From NCBI GenBank assembly GCA_000702025.1, contig JNKJ01000043.1:1-40430 (forward strand): a DNA stretch of 40,430 bases, read 5' to 3'. Both the position numbers and the translations under genes were made by a program. Below are positions 40,369-40,430 of this stretch, in pieces. How positions within the stretch are numbered: the first letter of the stretch is position 1; each line of letters begins with the position of its first letter. This DNA is from Blautia schinkii DSM 10518 (GTDB lineage Bacteria; Bacillota; Clostridia; Lachnospirales; Lachnospiraceae). Below the pieces are notes generated by a model. It did no database searches, was not told the DNA's origin, and worked only from the letters and a program-made list of their open reading frames with translations.

Positions 40369-40430
40369 ATGAGCAGAAAACCCTTTACCAATGAGCAGAT
40401 GCTGATACTGCGCCAGAACCCTTACACCTA
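40369..40430 (+). CDS. Start of a probable IS3-type helix-turn-helix/transposase gene (cut by window edge)
   Basis: ATG at 40369 with AGGAGG six bases upstream, then 20 codons reading MSRKPFTNEQMLILRQNPYT. This resembles the N-terminus of small HTH proteins encoded in IS3/IS150-like elements of Clostridia (FT.EQ...L..NP pattern). The upstream 230 bp are non-coding with several TTTAGACA-like motifs, and TGTGGACACA at 40141 could be near an element end. The gene runs off the right edge, so the identity is tentative. Confidence 0.45.
   Translation, partial: MSRKPFTNEQMLILRQNPYT

Overview
The window reads as chromosomal DNA of an anaerobic, spore-forming Clostridium-type Firmicute, most likely a Lachnospiraceae member (inference from gene content). 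It has spoVG and a yyaC-type spore gene, a large (about 262 nt) SRP RNA, a split transketolase, a GlgC/GlgD pair, TRAP transport, an oxygen-sensitive radical-SAM activase, and strong AGGAGG ribosome sites with AT-rich sigma-A promoters. Most genes lie on the minus strand. No prophage, CRISPR array or complete insertion sequence is seen; one IS-like gene is cut by the right edge.

Left edge to 2.4 kb: tandem consensus promoters and a conserved leader fire leftward out of the window, probably into an rRNA operon. Behind them is a membrane pair (DUF5711-like, CvpA-like). From 2.5 to 9.9 kb lies a catabolic cluster: DctQ-DctM-DctP TRAP transporter, a short-chain dehydrogenase, a D-2-hydroxyacid dehydrogenase, a DapA/NanA-family aldolase, a FadR-type GntR regulator and, after a terminator, a second short-chain dehydrogenase. 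It looks like uptake and breakdown of a sugar acid or similar organic acid whose identity the sequence does not reveal. At 10.1-12.5 kb are a LysM protein with an unusual N-terminal domain resembling a catalytically dead MPN/JAB fold, and yyaC.

From 12.5 to 16.4 kb is a pentose-phosphate module: transaldolase plus two-subunit transketolase, preceded by a LacI-type regulator. From 16.5 to 28.6 kb is housekeeping: dnaX-ybaB-recR, pfkA, a pair encoding a solute-binding lipoprotein and a very large MscS-type channel with two sensor-like ectodomains, SRP RNA, a rhodanese lipoprotein with an elaborate operator, tadA, a MATE exporter and an NrdG-like activase. The order tadA / SRP RNA / dnaX / ybaB / recR recalls the Bacillus block, but here the SRP RNA gene is inverted and extra genes intervene.

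From 28.5 to 37 kb are a repeat-rich 653-residue protein, tRNA-Pro(CGG), bioY under a BirA-type operator with a DUF1284 gene overlapping it, a HAD phosphatase, a lipoprotein, and a divergent cell-envelope pair (coiled-coil/3D protein and SH3/Ig-like protein) with WalR-like boxes between them. From 37 to 39.8 kb are spoVG, glgD and glgC. The last 600 bases hold an AT-rich gap, a G-rich tract and the start of a probable IS3-type HTH gene.
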